64,000 bases of DNA from positions 1 to 64,000 of the forward strand of contig NZ_VBTZ01000009.1 of NCBI RefSeq assembly GCF_005771425.1, written 5' to 3'. A program made the position numbers and the translations under genes. The notes under the pieces are model-generated. The model made no database searches, was not told where the DNA came from, and saw only the letters and a list, made by a program, of their open reading frames with translations. The stretch is from Methylocystis sp. B8. Its GTDB lineage: Bacteria; Pseudomonadota; Alphaproteobacteria; Rhizobiales; Beijerinckiaceae. Shown piece by piece: positions 54,760 through 62,777 of this stretch; the first letter of the stretch is position 1, and each line of letters opens with the position of its first letter.

Positions 54760-55419
54760 ATGCGTTCACTGCTGGTTCGCGCCTTGGTGGCCGCGCTGCT
54801 GACCGGCCTCTATCTCGGCCTGGCGATCCTCGGCGGCGGCGGGATTGACGCCTTCTTTTCCAACTCGGCGCGGACGGCGGTCGTCGTCGTGACTCTCGCA
54901 TTGGTGGTCGCTTCGCTCTTTGTCGGCGGCAGTCTCAGCTCCGGCGTGCGTGAGGACCGCGCCAATCGGTGGGTCATCCCGGTCCTTGTGGCGATTGGAT
55001 TGCTCGGCGCCTATCTGCCGGCCTGGGCCGACCGGGAGGGAGTGTGGAGATTGGATGGCGACGCGGTGCGATGGCTCGGGGTCGCGCTTCTCGCTATGGG
55101 CGGCGCATTGCGACTGTGGCCGGTCGCCATTCTCGGGCGGCGTTTCAGCGGCCTTGTCGCCATCCAGCCCGGTCATGAACTTCTGACCACCGGACTCTAT
55201 AGCCGCATCAGACATCCAAGCTATCTCGGCCTGCTGATCACGGCGCTTGGCTGGGGATTGGCGTTCAACACCGCGGTCGGCGTGCTTCTCGCGCTGCTGA
55301 ATATCCCGCCGCTCGTCTCAAGGATGCAGGCCGAGGAACGTTTGCTGAGTTCCGAGTTCGGCGCGGCATATGACGCCTATCGCGCACATACCGCCCGACT
55401 CATTCCCGGCGTGTATTGA
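54760..55419 (+). CDS. Isoprenylcysteine carboxyl methyltransferase (ICMT)-like membrane protein
   Basis: A 219-residue protein with five predicted membrane helices and the C-terminal ICMT/PEMT signature: ELLTTGLYSRIRHPSYLGLLITALGWGLAFN, then RMQAEERLLSSEFGAAYDAYRAHTARLIPGVY. The family methylates lipid or isoprenoid substrates using SAM in the membrane; the bacterial substrate is not known. It starts at ATG 54760 and is followed 47 bases later by a chagasin-like gene on the same strand. Confidence 0.85.
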   Translation: MRSLLVRALVAALLTGLYLGLAILGGGGIDAFFSNSARTAVVVVTLALVVASLFVGGSLSSGVREDRANRWVIPVLVAIGLLGAYLPAWADREGVWRLDGDAVRWLGVALLAMGGALRLWPVAILGRRFSGLVAIQPGHELLTTGLYSRIRHPSYLGLLITALGWGLAFNTAVGVLLALLNIPPLVSRMQAEERLLSSEFGAAYDAYRAHTARLIPGVY

Positions 55420-55466
55420 AGATTTGCTCGCCGCCGCATCACACAGAGCGAAAACGGGGACACGTC

Positions 55467-55826
55467 ATGAAGCGTCTGTTGTCGCGCCTGTTGCTGCTCA
55501 GCCTTTTCATCTCGCCCTCTGCGCAAGCCGGCGACGTCATCAAGCTCACGCAAGGCGCCAGCACGCAATTCTCGCTGCAAGAGAATGTGACGACCGGCTA
55601 TTCCTGGCGCATCGATCAAAACGCAAGCCGCAATCTCGAAATCCTGTCGATATCGGATGGCGGCCGGAGCAGCGGCCAGAGACGTATGGTCGGAAGCCCC
55701 AGCATCCGACACTGGAAGATTCAAGCGCTCAAGCCTGGCCGCGCCGAAATCATCTTCGTCTATCAGCGGCCATGGGAGCCCGCGCCGGTTCAAACCCGCA
55801 GCGTCGACGTTGAGGTCACGCCTTAG
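55467..55826 (+). CDS. Chagasin-like (I42) cysteine-protease inhibitor, exported
   Basis: A 119-residue protein with a signal peptide (RLLSRLLLLSLFISPSAQA). The three inhibitor loops are visible: LQENVTTGYSWRI (the NxTTGY loop), a Gly-rich middle loop (SDGGRSSGQRRMVG) and YQRPWEPAPVQ (the RPWE loop). Chagasin-type proteins block papain-like cysteine proteases. In bacteria they are often exported and may guard against host or self proteases. The ATG at 55467 begins the signal peptide; an upstream TTG at 55416 is in frame. It is convergent with the methyltransferase at 55829. Confidence 0.85.
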   Translation: MKRLLSRLLLLSLFISPSAQAGDVIKLTQGASTQFSLQENVTTGYSWRIDQNASRNLEILSISDGGRSSGQRRMVGSPSIRHWKIQALKPGRAEIIFVYQRPWEPAPVQTRSVDVEVTP

Positions 55827-55828
55827 CC

Positions 55829-56698
55829 TCAGGCGTCGCTCTCGCGCGCGGACTTCATCGCGTCCTCGAGACGCATCGTGGCAGAGCCGCGCTTCGCCGG
55901 CTTTTGCTGGCTCTCATGCGGCGCCCAGCCCGACGCCCAGACGATCTCGAATGTCGCGCGCACGCGTCCGCCGGCGTCCGAGAAGCGCTCGGCATAGATC
56001 TGCGCGGCGCGCGCGACGACGTCGCGCCGCAACGGTCTGCGCGCGCGCTTTGCGAGGACGTTGGCGGCGCCCATGGCCCGCAGATCGCCCATTAGCGCAA
56101 ACATCGAGTCGTAACGCAGCGTGAAGCTGTCGACGTCGGCGACGGGCAGGGCGAAGCCGGCGCGCTGCAGCAGTGCGCCCATATCGCGAACGTCGACGAA
56201 AGGCGACACGCGCGGACTTGCGCCGCCGGTGATTTCTTCTTCGGCCTGAGCAAGCGCGGCGCGAAGCTCCACAAGACTGGCGCCGCCAACGAGGCAGGCG
56301 AGGAGCAGCCCGTCGGGCGCGAGCATGCGTCTCGCCTGTGCAAGCACGCCGGGCAGGTCGTTGACCCATTGCAGCGCCATGCCGGAGACGATCAAATCAA
56401 AGGAGCCGGGCGCAAAGGGCGGAACTTCTTCATCGATGATGGCGGCGCCTCCGAAGCCGCTGGCGCGCAAGGGCGGCGCACGGCCGCTCGCCACGACGGC
56501 TTCCGAGAAATGTGCGCTCGGCGAACCAAGATCGAGCGAACGCGGAAATTCGCGTTTCACCGTCAGCAGACGATCGAGCAAATCATCGCCGGCGCGCTTC
56601 ATCAGAAAATCCGGCGCGCCCTTGGTTAACGCCCGACTGAGCCGCCTGCGCAGCAGTGCGCGATCAAAAATTTTTGGCGGTCCCACCGTCTCGCTCAT
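55829..56698 (-). CDS. NDUFAF5/BioC-like class I methyltransferase-fold protein
   Basis: A 289-residue protein with IFDRALLRRRLSRAL, FPRSLDLGSPSAHFSEAVV, then FDLIVSGMALQWVNDLPGVLAQARRMLAPDGLLLACLVGG. This is the pattern of the NDUFAF5/BioC group. The N-terminal motif I is degenerate (DLGSPSAHF rather than DLGxGxG), as often seen in bacterial NDUFAF5-like proteins. Mitochondrial NDUFAF5 hydroxylates an arginine in complex I assembly, so a similar role is possible but unproven. The C-terminal tail is basic. The frame opens at ATG 56698, with its partner gene not in an operon. Confidence 0.82.
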   Translation of the reverse strand: MSETVGPPKIFDRALLRRRLSRALTKGAPDFLMKRAGDDLLDRLLTVKREFPRSLDLGSPSAHFSEAVVASGRAPPLRASGFGGAAIIDEEVPPFAPGSFDLIVSGMALQWVNDLPGVLAQARRMLAPDGLLLACLVGGASLVELRAALAQAEEEITGGASPRVSPFVDVRDMGALLQRAGFALPVADVDSFTLRYDSMFALMGDLRAMGAANVLAKRARRPLRRDVVARAAQIYAERFSDAGGRVRATFEIVWASGWAPHESQQKPAKRGSATMRLEDAMKSARESDA

Positions 56699-56945
56699 TC
56701 CTTACGACCACGCCTGCGCCAGATAGCTAAAGCAAGTGCGCAACGCGCATGAATTTCGACGAAAGGATGGCGCAATCACGACGCGATGATCTGAAGCGAG
56801 AGGTCGTAAGGTTAGAAATTCACGAAGTATCTTAACGTTAAACCCTAACCTGAAAATGCGAAAGATTTCGACAGGATCATGGCGAAAGTTAGACTGCGCG
56901 CGTTCGAGTCGCTGCCGAGGCTTCAGTAAGTAGGGTGTGAGCGTC

Positions 56946-57512
56946 ATGCGTAACCTGTTTGCTCTTTCGCGTCGATCCCGCAGCGCAAAGCCGGCGGGGG
57001 TGTTCAAATTACTCATACTTGCGGCGGTCGGCGGAATGGCGCTGACCGCGCTTCCACAGAATGCGACGGCGCGCAACATCGTCGCCTTTTCGCCAAGCGT
57101 CGCCCCCGGGACCATCGTCATCAGCGCCGGTCGGCGTCGGCTCTTCTATGTCGTCGATACCGGCGTGGCCATCAGCTATCCCGTGGCGGTCCCGAAGCGC
57201 GGCAAAGAATGGTCGGGCGAGACGTCCATCGAGGGAAAATATGTGAATCCGGACTGGGTTCCGCCAGCGGTGGTGAAGGCCGACCATCCTGAATTGCCGA
57301 ACTTCATTCCTGGCGGATCTCCGCGCAACCCGATGGGAGTGCGCGCGCTGACCCTTAGTCATGGCGAAGTGGCGATTCACGGCACGACGGCCAAGATGCG
57401 CGCATCGATCGGCACCGCCGCCTCCTACGGCTGCATCCGAATGTTGAACGAGGATGTCTCCGACCTTTACAATCGCGTGAGCGTCGGGTCTCCGGTGATG
57501 ATGACACGCTAG
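56946..57512 (+). CDS. L,D-transpeptidase (YkuD domain), exported
   Basis: A 188-residue protein: N-terminal signal/anchor (AGVFKLLILAAVGGMALTALP), then the YkuD catalytic domain starting APGTIVISAGRRRLFYVVDTGVAISYPVAVPKRGKEWSG and with the active-site HGT...SYGCIRMLNEDVSDLYNRV (catalytic His and Cys). It forms 3-3 crosslinks in peptidoglycan or attaches proteins to it in the periplasm. The ATG at 56946 was chosen over the GTG at 56937. A strong terminator follows, so it is a single-gene unit. Confidence 0.94.
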   Translation: MRNLFALSRRSRSAKPAGVFKLLILAAVGGMALTALPQNATARNIVAFSPSVAPGTIVISAGRRRLFYVVDTGVAISYPVAVPKRGKEWSGETSIEGKYVNPDWVPPAVVKADHPELPNFIPGGSPRNPMGVRALTLSHGEVAIHGTTAKMRASIGTAASYGCIRMLNEDVSDLYNRVSVGSPVMMTR

Positions 57513-57538
57513 GAGAAGCGGGCTCAAAAAACGCAAGC

Positions 57539-57568
57539 CTCGTCCGCGGCTGAGCGGGCGAGGTTTTT
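57539..57568 (+). terminator. Rho-independent terminator after the L,D-transpeptidase gene
   Basis: CCTCGTCCGC pairs with GCGGGCGAGG (57539-57563, one mismatch) and five T residues follow. It lies 26 bases past the stop. Confidence 0.85.
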
Positions 57569-57870
57569 CTTTGCGCGCGACGTATCGGCGACTCGTCGTT
57601 TTATCCAAAGCTATTTTTTTGAAGCGAGTCCCTGTGGAAGAGTCCGCTGCGCCGTGGACGTCGACGTGCGAATCCCGCAAGTCTGCGCCAACAAGGTCAG
57701 AGCGTCGCTTTTTTCGCGTCATTATTCTTGTGTGGAGTATAGTGACTGCAAGAGGTGATTCGACTTCGAATCAATCGCTTGAAAAGGAGGCGCCTCAAGC
57801 AAAGCTCCACGACGCATCGTCGCCTGTCTTACTCGCCGCGTCATGCTGACATTTAAAAAAAGGTTGGCAC
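57569..57870. other. Intergenic region before the YbjN gene
   Basis: About 300 bases. A plus-strand frame from 57571 to 57849 exists but has no domain or ribosome site and an odd composition, so I do not call it. The last part (57800-57870) is AT-rich and likely holds the promoter for the YbjN-proC unit. Confidence 0.45.
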
Positions 57871-58374
57871 ATGCTGATCGCAACAGAAAATGAAACGGAA
57901 CGCGCTGAACATCCGGTGGATGTCGTGGAGCAACTGGCGGCCACCAACGACTGGTCTTTCGATCGGGATGACGAAGACGAGATTTCTATTTCCGTCGCTG
58001 GAGCTTGGACGGAGTATCACGTCGCCTTCACGTGGCTTCCGCATCTTGAAACGCTGCATGTGAGTTGCGCCTTCGACCTCAAGGCGCCGGAGCGCAGGCG
58101 CGGCGAACTGATGTCGCTCGTTAACGCGATCAACGAGCAAATGTGGATCGGGCATTTCGACTTTTGGCCGAAGGAAGGCGTGGCGATGCACCGCCATGGG
58201 TTGATCTTAACGGGCGGGGCGCAGCCGTCGGCGACGCAATGCGCCGCCTTGCTCGACAATGCGCTGCAGGCTTGCGAGCGGCATTATCAGGCCTTCCAAT
58301 TCGTTCTATGGGCTGGAAAGAACGCCAAGGAGGCGCTCGCCAGCGCAAATTTCGAAACGAAAGGCGAGGCGTGA
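57871..58374 (+). CDS. YbjN domain-containing protein
   Basis: A 167-residue soluble protein: HPVDVVEQLAATNDWSFDRDDEDEISISVAGAWTEYHVAFTWLPHLETLHVSCAF, followed by VNAINEQMWIGHFDFWPKEGVAMHRHGLIL and QACERHYQAFQFVLWAGKNAKEAL. This is the YbjN fold, related to type III secretion chaperones; its partner is unknown. The stop overlaps the proC start by four bases (GTGA), so it is translationally coupled to proline synthesis, an arrangement seen in other alphaproteobacteria. Confidence 0.9.
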   Translation: MLIATENETERAEHPVDVVEQLAATNDWSFDRDDEDEISISVAGAWTEYHVAFTWLPHLETLHVSCAFDLKAPERRRGELMSLVNAINEQMWIGHFDFWPKEGVAMHRHGLILTGGAQPSATQCAALLDNALQACERHYQAFQFVLWAGKNAKEALASANFETKGEA

Positions 58375-59189
58375 CCGACGAGGCCGGGCTGCGGGGAAAG
58401 TCCGTCGCCCTGATCGGCGCCGGGAACATGGGCTTGGCGTTGCTGGAAGGCTGGGCCGCGCAGGGCCTGTTGGGTTCCGTTTCAATCGTCGAGCCGCAGC
58501 CGTCGGAGCGGCTGCAGAAATTATGCGCGGAACATGGCTATACGCTGAATGGCGCCGCCGAACTATACGACGCTGTGGTTCTCGCTGTGAAACCGCAAGC
58601 GCTCGAGTCGGGGGCCGCAGCGGCAAAGCGCTTCGTTGCGGCTGAAACCGTTGTCGTGTCGATCCTTGCCGGCAAGCGCCTTGCGGACGTCGCCGCGCAT
58701 TTGCCGACCCAAGCCATCGTGCGCGCCATGCCTAATACGCCGGCCGCAATCGGCCGAGGCATCACTGGGGCTTGTTCGAGTGCGGCGACAAGCGTCGCTC
58801 AGCGCGCGGTCGCCGACGCGCTGCTTCGCGCCGTTGGCGAGGTCGAATGGGTCGATGACGAAGCGCTAATCGATGCGGTGACAGCGGTTTCCGGTTCGGG
58901 TCCGGCCTATGTCTTCTACTTTACGGAATGTCTTGCCGCAGCCGGGGTCGAAGCCGGGCTGCCCGCCGAGCTCGCGGCGCGCCTTGCGCGCGCAACCGTC
59001 GAAGGCGCCGGCGAACTTATGCGCCAACAGGCTGAAACGAGTCCTGACGAATTGCGTCGTCGAGTGACGTCTCCGGGCGGCACGACGGCGGCGGCGCTGG
59101 AGATCCTGGAGTCGCCGGATGGTCTCGCTCCCCTGATGCGCCGCGCCGTAGCTATAGCGAAACGCCGGGCAGGGGAACTTTCAGGTTGA
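58371..59189 (+). CDS. proC: Pyrroline-5-carboxylate reductase
   Basis: A 272-residue enzyme: VALIGAGNMGLALLEGW (NADPH-binding), VVLAVKPQ, VSILAGKRLADVAAHLP, IVRAMPNTPAAIGRGITG, then the signature SGSGPAYVFYFTECLAAAGVEAGLPAELAARLARATVEGAGELM and SPGGTTAAALEIL. It performs the last step of proline synthesis. The GTG at 58371 overlaps the YbjN stop and gives the conserved N-terminus; the longer frame from 58143 runs within YbjN in another frame. Confidence 0.97.
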   Translation: MTDEAGLRGKSVALIGAGNMGLALLEGWAAQGLLGSVSIVEPQPSERLQKLCAEHGYTLNGAAELYDAVVLAVKPQALESGAAAAKRFVAAETVVVSILAGKRLADVAAHLPTQAIVRAMPNTPAAIGRGITGACSSAATSVAQRAVADALLRAVGEVEWVDDEALIDAVTAVSGSGPAYVFYFTECLAAAGVEAGLPAELAARLARATVEGAGELMRQQAETSPDELRRRVTSPGGTTAAALEILESPDGLAPLMRRAVAIAKRRAGELSG

Positions 59190-59256
59190 ATGGCGCGTCT
59201 TGTCCCGCAGCCGCGCGACAATAGAATACTCGCTAAGAAATTCTCAGGAATTGGAG

Positions 59257-59946
59257 ATGGACATGAATAGCGGCGGCAGCCCCCGCGACCGAGTGATCGA
59301 CGCGACGCTCCGGCTCGCCACGCGGCGGGAATTCAGCGATGTGACGCTCACGGATGTCGCTCAAGAAGCCGGCATTTCGCTTGCCGATCTGCGGGAGCTT
59401 TTCCCCTCAAAGGGCGCGATCATCGGCGCGTTCTCTCGGCGCATCGACCGGGAGATTCTCGATGCGCTGCCAAAGGAGGCTTCGCACGAACCCGCGCGCG
59501 AACGACTTTACGACGTCCTGCGGCATCGGCTCGATGCGCTCGAGCCTCACAGGGATGCGCTGGCGAGCGTAGCGCGCTGGGCCGCGCGCGACCCGCTCAC
59601 CGCCGCGGCGCTCAACCGCGAAACCGTCAACTCAATGCGCTTTATGTTGGAGGCCGCAGACATCGATAGCGAGGGCCCGGTCGGCTCGCTCAAGCTGCAG
59701 GGGCTGGCGTTGGCCTGGAGCCGCGTGCTCGAAGATTGGTTCGCCGGCGACATCCACGACGCCTTGTCAACGCTCGATCGCGAGCTCACGCGCGGCGAAC
59801 GTTACGTTGATCGCGCGGAGGATTTCGCAAGGCTGACGCGGCCCTTCTATTCCTTCGCACAAAGCCTGTTCGGCTGGCGGAATCGGCGGGGTCGCGACTA
59901 CCGCGATTACGACGACGACGGCGGCCATCCGCATCCGCGGGCGTGA
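59257..59946 (+). CDS. TetR-family transcriptional regulator
   Basis: A 229-residue protein with an N-terminal TetR helix-turn-helix (RVIDATLRLATRREFSDVTLTDVAQEAGISLADLRELFPSKGAIIGAFSRRIDREIL, about residues 12-68) and a helical ligand-binding domain (DALEPHRDALASVARWAARDPLTAAAL, LALAWSRVLEDW). The C-terminus has an unusual Arg/Asp/His-rich tail (RNRRGRDYRDYDDDGGHPH). This group, often found after proC or near COQ9-like genes, may have a ubiquinone-related role instead of pure gene control. The start at ATG 59257 follows AGGAATTGGAG; ATG 59263 is equally possible. Confidence 0.85.
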   Translation: MDMNSGGSPRDRVIDATLRLATRREFSDVTLTDVAQEAGISLADLRELFPSKGAIIGAFSRRIDREILDALPKEASHEPARERLYDVLRHRLDALEPHRDALASVARWAARDPLTAAALNRETVNSMRFMLEAADIDSEGPVGSLKLQGLALAWSRVLEDWFAGDIHDALSTLDRELTRGERYVDRAEDFARLTRPFYSFAQSLFGWRNRRGRDYRDYDDDGGHPHPRA

Positions 59947-59953
59947 CCGATCG

Positions 59954-61324
59954 CTAGATCGGCAAGCTGACCTTCGCGCGCAAGCCGCCGAGCGGGCTCT
60001 TGTCCAGCGTAATGTCGCCGCCATGTAAGCGGGCGATGTCACGTGCGATGGCGAGGCCCAGACCGGAATTTGCCTCGTTCTGATTGCGCGACTCATCGAG
60101 TCGGTAGAAGGGCCGGAACGCGTCTTCGCGACGCTCGGGAGGGATGCCAGGTCCGTCGTCGTCGACGCTCACGGTCATCGTTTTGCCGTCGTTGGTCGCC
60201 GAAAGTTCGATCCGCTTCCCATAGCGCTGCGCATTGCTGACGAGATTTGCAATCAACCGCTTGATTGCCGCCGGCCGCGCGATGATTTTCGGATCGCCCT
60301 CGAGCTTGACGGCCGCCGCGATGCCCCGCTTCTCGGTAGCCGACTTCAATTCATCGAGGATGGCTTCGATGTCCGTGGGGGAGGAGGTCTCATCGCCATC
60401 GCCACGCGCGAAGGCAAGATAGGCCTCGACCATGCGCTCCATTTCCTCCACGTCCTTGCGCATTTCGACGGCTTCGTTCGAATCGCCCATCAGGGCGAGC
60501 GAAAGCTTGAATCGCGTAATGATCGTTCGCAGATCGTGCGAAACGCCATTGAGCATCGTCGTACGCTGCTCGATTGCGCGCTCAAATCGGCGCTTCATGT
60601 CGAGAAAGGCTGCGCCAGCCTGACGAACCTCGCGCGCCCCACGCGGGCTGAACGCGACGTTGCGGCCTTTGCCAAATTCTTCAGCTGCGCGGGCGAGACG
60701 AAGGATTGGCCTGATCTGATTACGCAGAAAAGAAGTGGCGATGGCGAGGATGATGACGGAGGCGATCGCCATCCACATGAAGAAAATATATGAGTTTGAG
60801 GCGTATGCGTGCGTGCGCGAGGCAAGCATTTTCAGCGTTTTGTCATCCAGCGCGACGCGAATCTCGATCAGATTGCGGGCAAGGCCGGTGTTGATCCAAA
60901 AAGGCTTCTTGACCCGCCGCGAAAGCTCTTTCGAAAGCGCCTTGTCGAGCAGCGAGAACAGTGAGGACTTGGGCGCTGGCGCGGGCAGGGCCCCCTTCGG
61001 CAGAACAGTAATCTCCATATTGAGATCGTCGGCCGCGATACGGCGCAGCTGCGTGTGTTCCTGATCGTCGGGAAATGTCTCATAAATATCAACGATTGCC
61101 GCCACTTGCCGCGCCATTCCCGCGGAGAGGCGGTAGGTCACGACTTCCCAATACCGCTCCATAAACACGTAGGCGACCGCGGACTGAAGAAGCACGACCG
61201 GGAGGATTACGATCAGCAACGCGCGCGCATAAAGTCCCCTTGGCATGCGATCGTGCAGCCAGTTGGCGAAGCGCCGCCAGAGATTGCGGGGCGCGGCGAG
61301 AACTTCCGGTAAAACGACGGTCAT
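59954..61324 (-). CDS. Sensor histidine kinase, EnvZ-like
   Basis: A 456-residue kinase with two membrane helices (about 32-55 and 178-202) bordering a periplasmic sensor of some 120 residues, then HAMP, the dimerisation/phosphoacceptor helix with GVSHDLRTIITRFKL (H263; the usual Pro after Thr is Ile), and the ATPase domain with NLVSNAQRYGKRIEL, DDDGPGIPPERREDAFRPFYRLDESR and SGLGLAIARDIARLHGG. It is downstream of its response regulator by 18 bases in the same operon. The signal it senses is unknown, although the EnvZ-like layout suggests envelope or osmotic cues. Confidence 0.94.
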   Translation of the reverse strand: MTVVLPEVLAAPRNLWRRFANWLHDRMPRGLYARALLIVILPVVLLQSAVAYVFMERYWEVVTYRLSAGMARQVAAIVDIYETFPDDQEHTQLRRIAADDLNMEITVLPKGALPAPAPKSSLFSLLDKALSKELSRRVKKPFWINTGLARNLIEIRVALDDKTLKMLASRTHAYASNSYIFFMWMAIASVIILAIATSFLRNQIRPILRLARAAEEFGKGRNVAFSPRGAREVRQAGAAFLDMKRRFERAIEQRTTMLNGVSHDLRTIITRFKLSLALMGDSNEAVEMRKDVEEMERMVEAYLAFARGDGDETSSPTDIEAILDELKSATEKRGIAAAVKLEGDPKIIARPAAIKRLIANLVSNAQRYGKRIELSATNDGKTMTVSVDDDGPGIPPERREDAFRPFYRLDESRNQNEANSGLGLAIARDIARLHGGDITLDKSPLGGLRAKVSLPI

Positions 61325-61342
61325 CCTGACGACCCTATCATT

Positions 61343-62080
61343 TCAGAGGTTGGCGCGCAGTGGCTCGACGAGCAGGCGGTAGCCCTGGCCGCGCACTGTC
61401 TGAAGATAGCGTGGCGCATTCGGATCGGTTTCGATTTTACGCCTGAGCCGGGCGATTTCGACATCGACGCTGCGCTCGCTCGCGTTTCGTTCAGGGTCAC
61501 GTTGCGCCAAAATTTGGCGCGAAACGATGGCGCCGCCGCTCAGCATCCGCAACAAATCCCGCTCCCGCGTCGTCAGCCGAATCGGCGCGTCGCCGCGCAG
61601 CAATTCGCCGCGTTCGGGATCAAAGACGAAGTCGCCAAAGCGCTTTGGCTCCTCTGGATTCGTGCGCCGCGCTCGCCGCAAGATGCTTGCGATGCGCAGC
61701 GACAATTCCCGAGGGTCGAAGGGCTTGGCCAGATAATCGTCCACGCCGGCCTCGAGTCCTTCGACGCGATCCGCCGTCTCGGTAAGCGCCGTCAGCATTA
61801 GAATGGGCGCGGAGCGCAGCGGCTCAGCGCTCTTGCGCAGCCGAGCGGCGAAAGCGGTGCCGCTTTCGCCCGGCATCATGACATCCAGCACGATAAGATC
61901 GAATGCGATATCGCGCAGTCTGGCGCTCGCTTCCTTCGCGTCGGCCGCCGCGCTGACAAGATAGCCCTCGTTCATCAGAAAGCGCGACAGCAGCGTGCGA
62001 ATGCGCCGGTCATCGTCTACGACGAGAATATGCGCCGCTTTTGCGCTGGGCGCAGCGGCGCGCTGCGGAGAAACGGTCAC
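61343..62080 (-). CDS. OmpR-family response regulator
   Basis: A 245-residue regulator: receiver domain with acidic pocket VVDDD, phosphoacceptor D66 in IVLDVMMPGESG, and K in AKPFDPREL; then the winged-helix DNA-binding domain (FVFDPERGELLRGDAPIRLTTRERDLLRMLSGG, SERSVDVEIARLRRKIETDPNAPRYLQTVRGQGYRLL). The GTG at 62080 was chosen because it overlaps the stop of the MarR gene (GTGA), proving tight coupling; the frame extends to a TTG at 62107. It is expected to be phosphorylated by the kinase encoded next. Confidence 0.95.
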   Translation of the reverse strand: MTVSPQRAAAPSAKAAHILVVDDDRRIRTLLSRFLMNEGYLVSAAADAKEASARLRDIAFDLIVLDVMMPGESGTAFAARLRKSAEPLRSAPILMLTALTETADRVEGLEAGVDDYLAKPFDPRELSLRIASILRRARRTNPEEPKRFGDFVFDPERGELLRGDAPIRLTTRERDLLRMLSGGAIVSRQILAQRDPERNASERSVDVEIARLRRKIETDPNAPRYLQTVRGQGYRLLVEPLRANL

Positions 62081-62643
62081 GGCGCGGCGCCTGCCGCTTT
62101 CGCGCAAGCAAGATGCGCCCGGACGCGTTCGCGCTCGTCGGAATCGATCATTGCGAACAGGAATTCGGAGGCTGCGCCGCGCGCCGCCGGCGGCAACTCG
62201 TCCATGACTTTCAGGAAACGCGCCGTTTGCAGCGCCGCGAGGTCGCGCGCAAGCTTAGCGCCCTGCGGCGTCGGGTAGAGAAGGCGCTGCCGCCGGTCCA
62301 AGACGCCTTCACGCGCCTCGACGAAGCCGGCCTCAAGAAGTTGCTTTAAGACGCGGTTGAGGCTCTGCTTGGTGATCCTCAATATCTCGAGCAAGGCGGC
62401 GATCGCCAAGCCGGGCCGGCGGCTGACGAAATGAAGCACGCGGTGGTGCGCCCGTCCGAAGCCGTAGTTTTCAAGCAACCGATCGGCGTCTCCCACAAAA
62501 TCGCGATAGGCGAAGAAAAATAGCTCAACGAGTTCGAGAGCGCCTTCGTCGCTCGTGGTCGTAGCCGCCGCTTCTGCGGCCGCTCTCCGCCAAGCGACGA
62601 CCGCGGCCGGCTCTGCTATTTTTCTCGCTGAGAGATCGTTCAC
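62077..62643 (-). CDS. MarR-family transcriptional regulator
   Basis: A 188-residue protein with a winged HTH of the MarR type: FFFAYRDFVGDADRLLENYGFGRAHHRVLHFVSRRPGLAIAALLEILRITKQSLNRVLKQLLEAGFVEAREGVLDRRQRLLYPTPQG, including the DxRxR wing. It starts with a GTG at 62643 and is first in an operon with the response regulator and kinase genes. The space to the divergent aminotransferase gene holds a perfect palindrome that is a good operator candidate for this protein. Confidence 0.92.
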   Translation of the reverse strand: MNDLSARKIAEPAAVVAWRRAAAEAAATTTSDEGALELVELFFFAYRDFVGDADRLLENYGFGRAHHRVLHFVSRRPGLAIAALLEILRITKQSLNRVLKQLLEAGFVEAREGVLDRRQRLLYPTPQGAKLARDLAALQTARFLKVMDELPPAARGAASEFLFAMIDSDERERVRAHLACAKAAGAAP

Positions 62644-62674
62644 GCTCGTATTGCCTCACGTTTTCCGCGAGCTA

Positions 62675-62699
62675 TTTACGTCAACTATATTGACATAAA
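62675..62699. promoter_or_regulatory. Palindromic operator between MarR regulator and aminotransferase
   Basis: TTTACGTCAACTATATTGACATAAA is near-symmetric; its inner core GTCAA-CTATA-TTGAC (62680-62694) is a perfect inverted repeat. It also holds a TTGACA-like -35 hexamer on the plus strand and TTGACG on the minus strand, so one bound dimer could control both divergent genes. Its position, 32 bases upstream of the MarR start and 79 bases before the aminotransferase start, suits autoregulation. Confidence 0.6.
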
Positions 62700-62777
62700 T
62701 CTGGCTGCTGGCTAGTGCTGACGGCGCGTCGCAGCGGCTTGTTCGGCCTATCTGACCGCGTCTTCCCGGAGCTCGCC

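Noticed and set aside
57571-57849. A 92-codon plus-strand frame after the L,D-transpeptidase terminator
   Set aside because: No ribosome site or domain; it begins right after a terminator and its residues look random.
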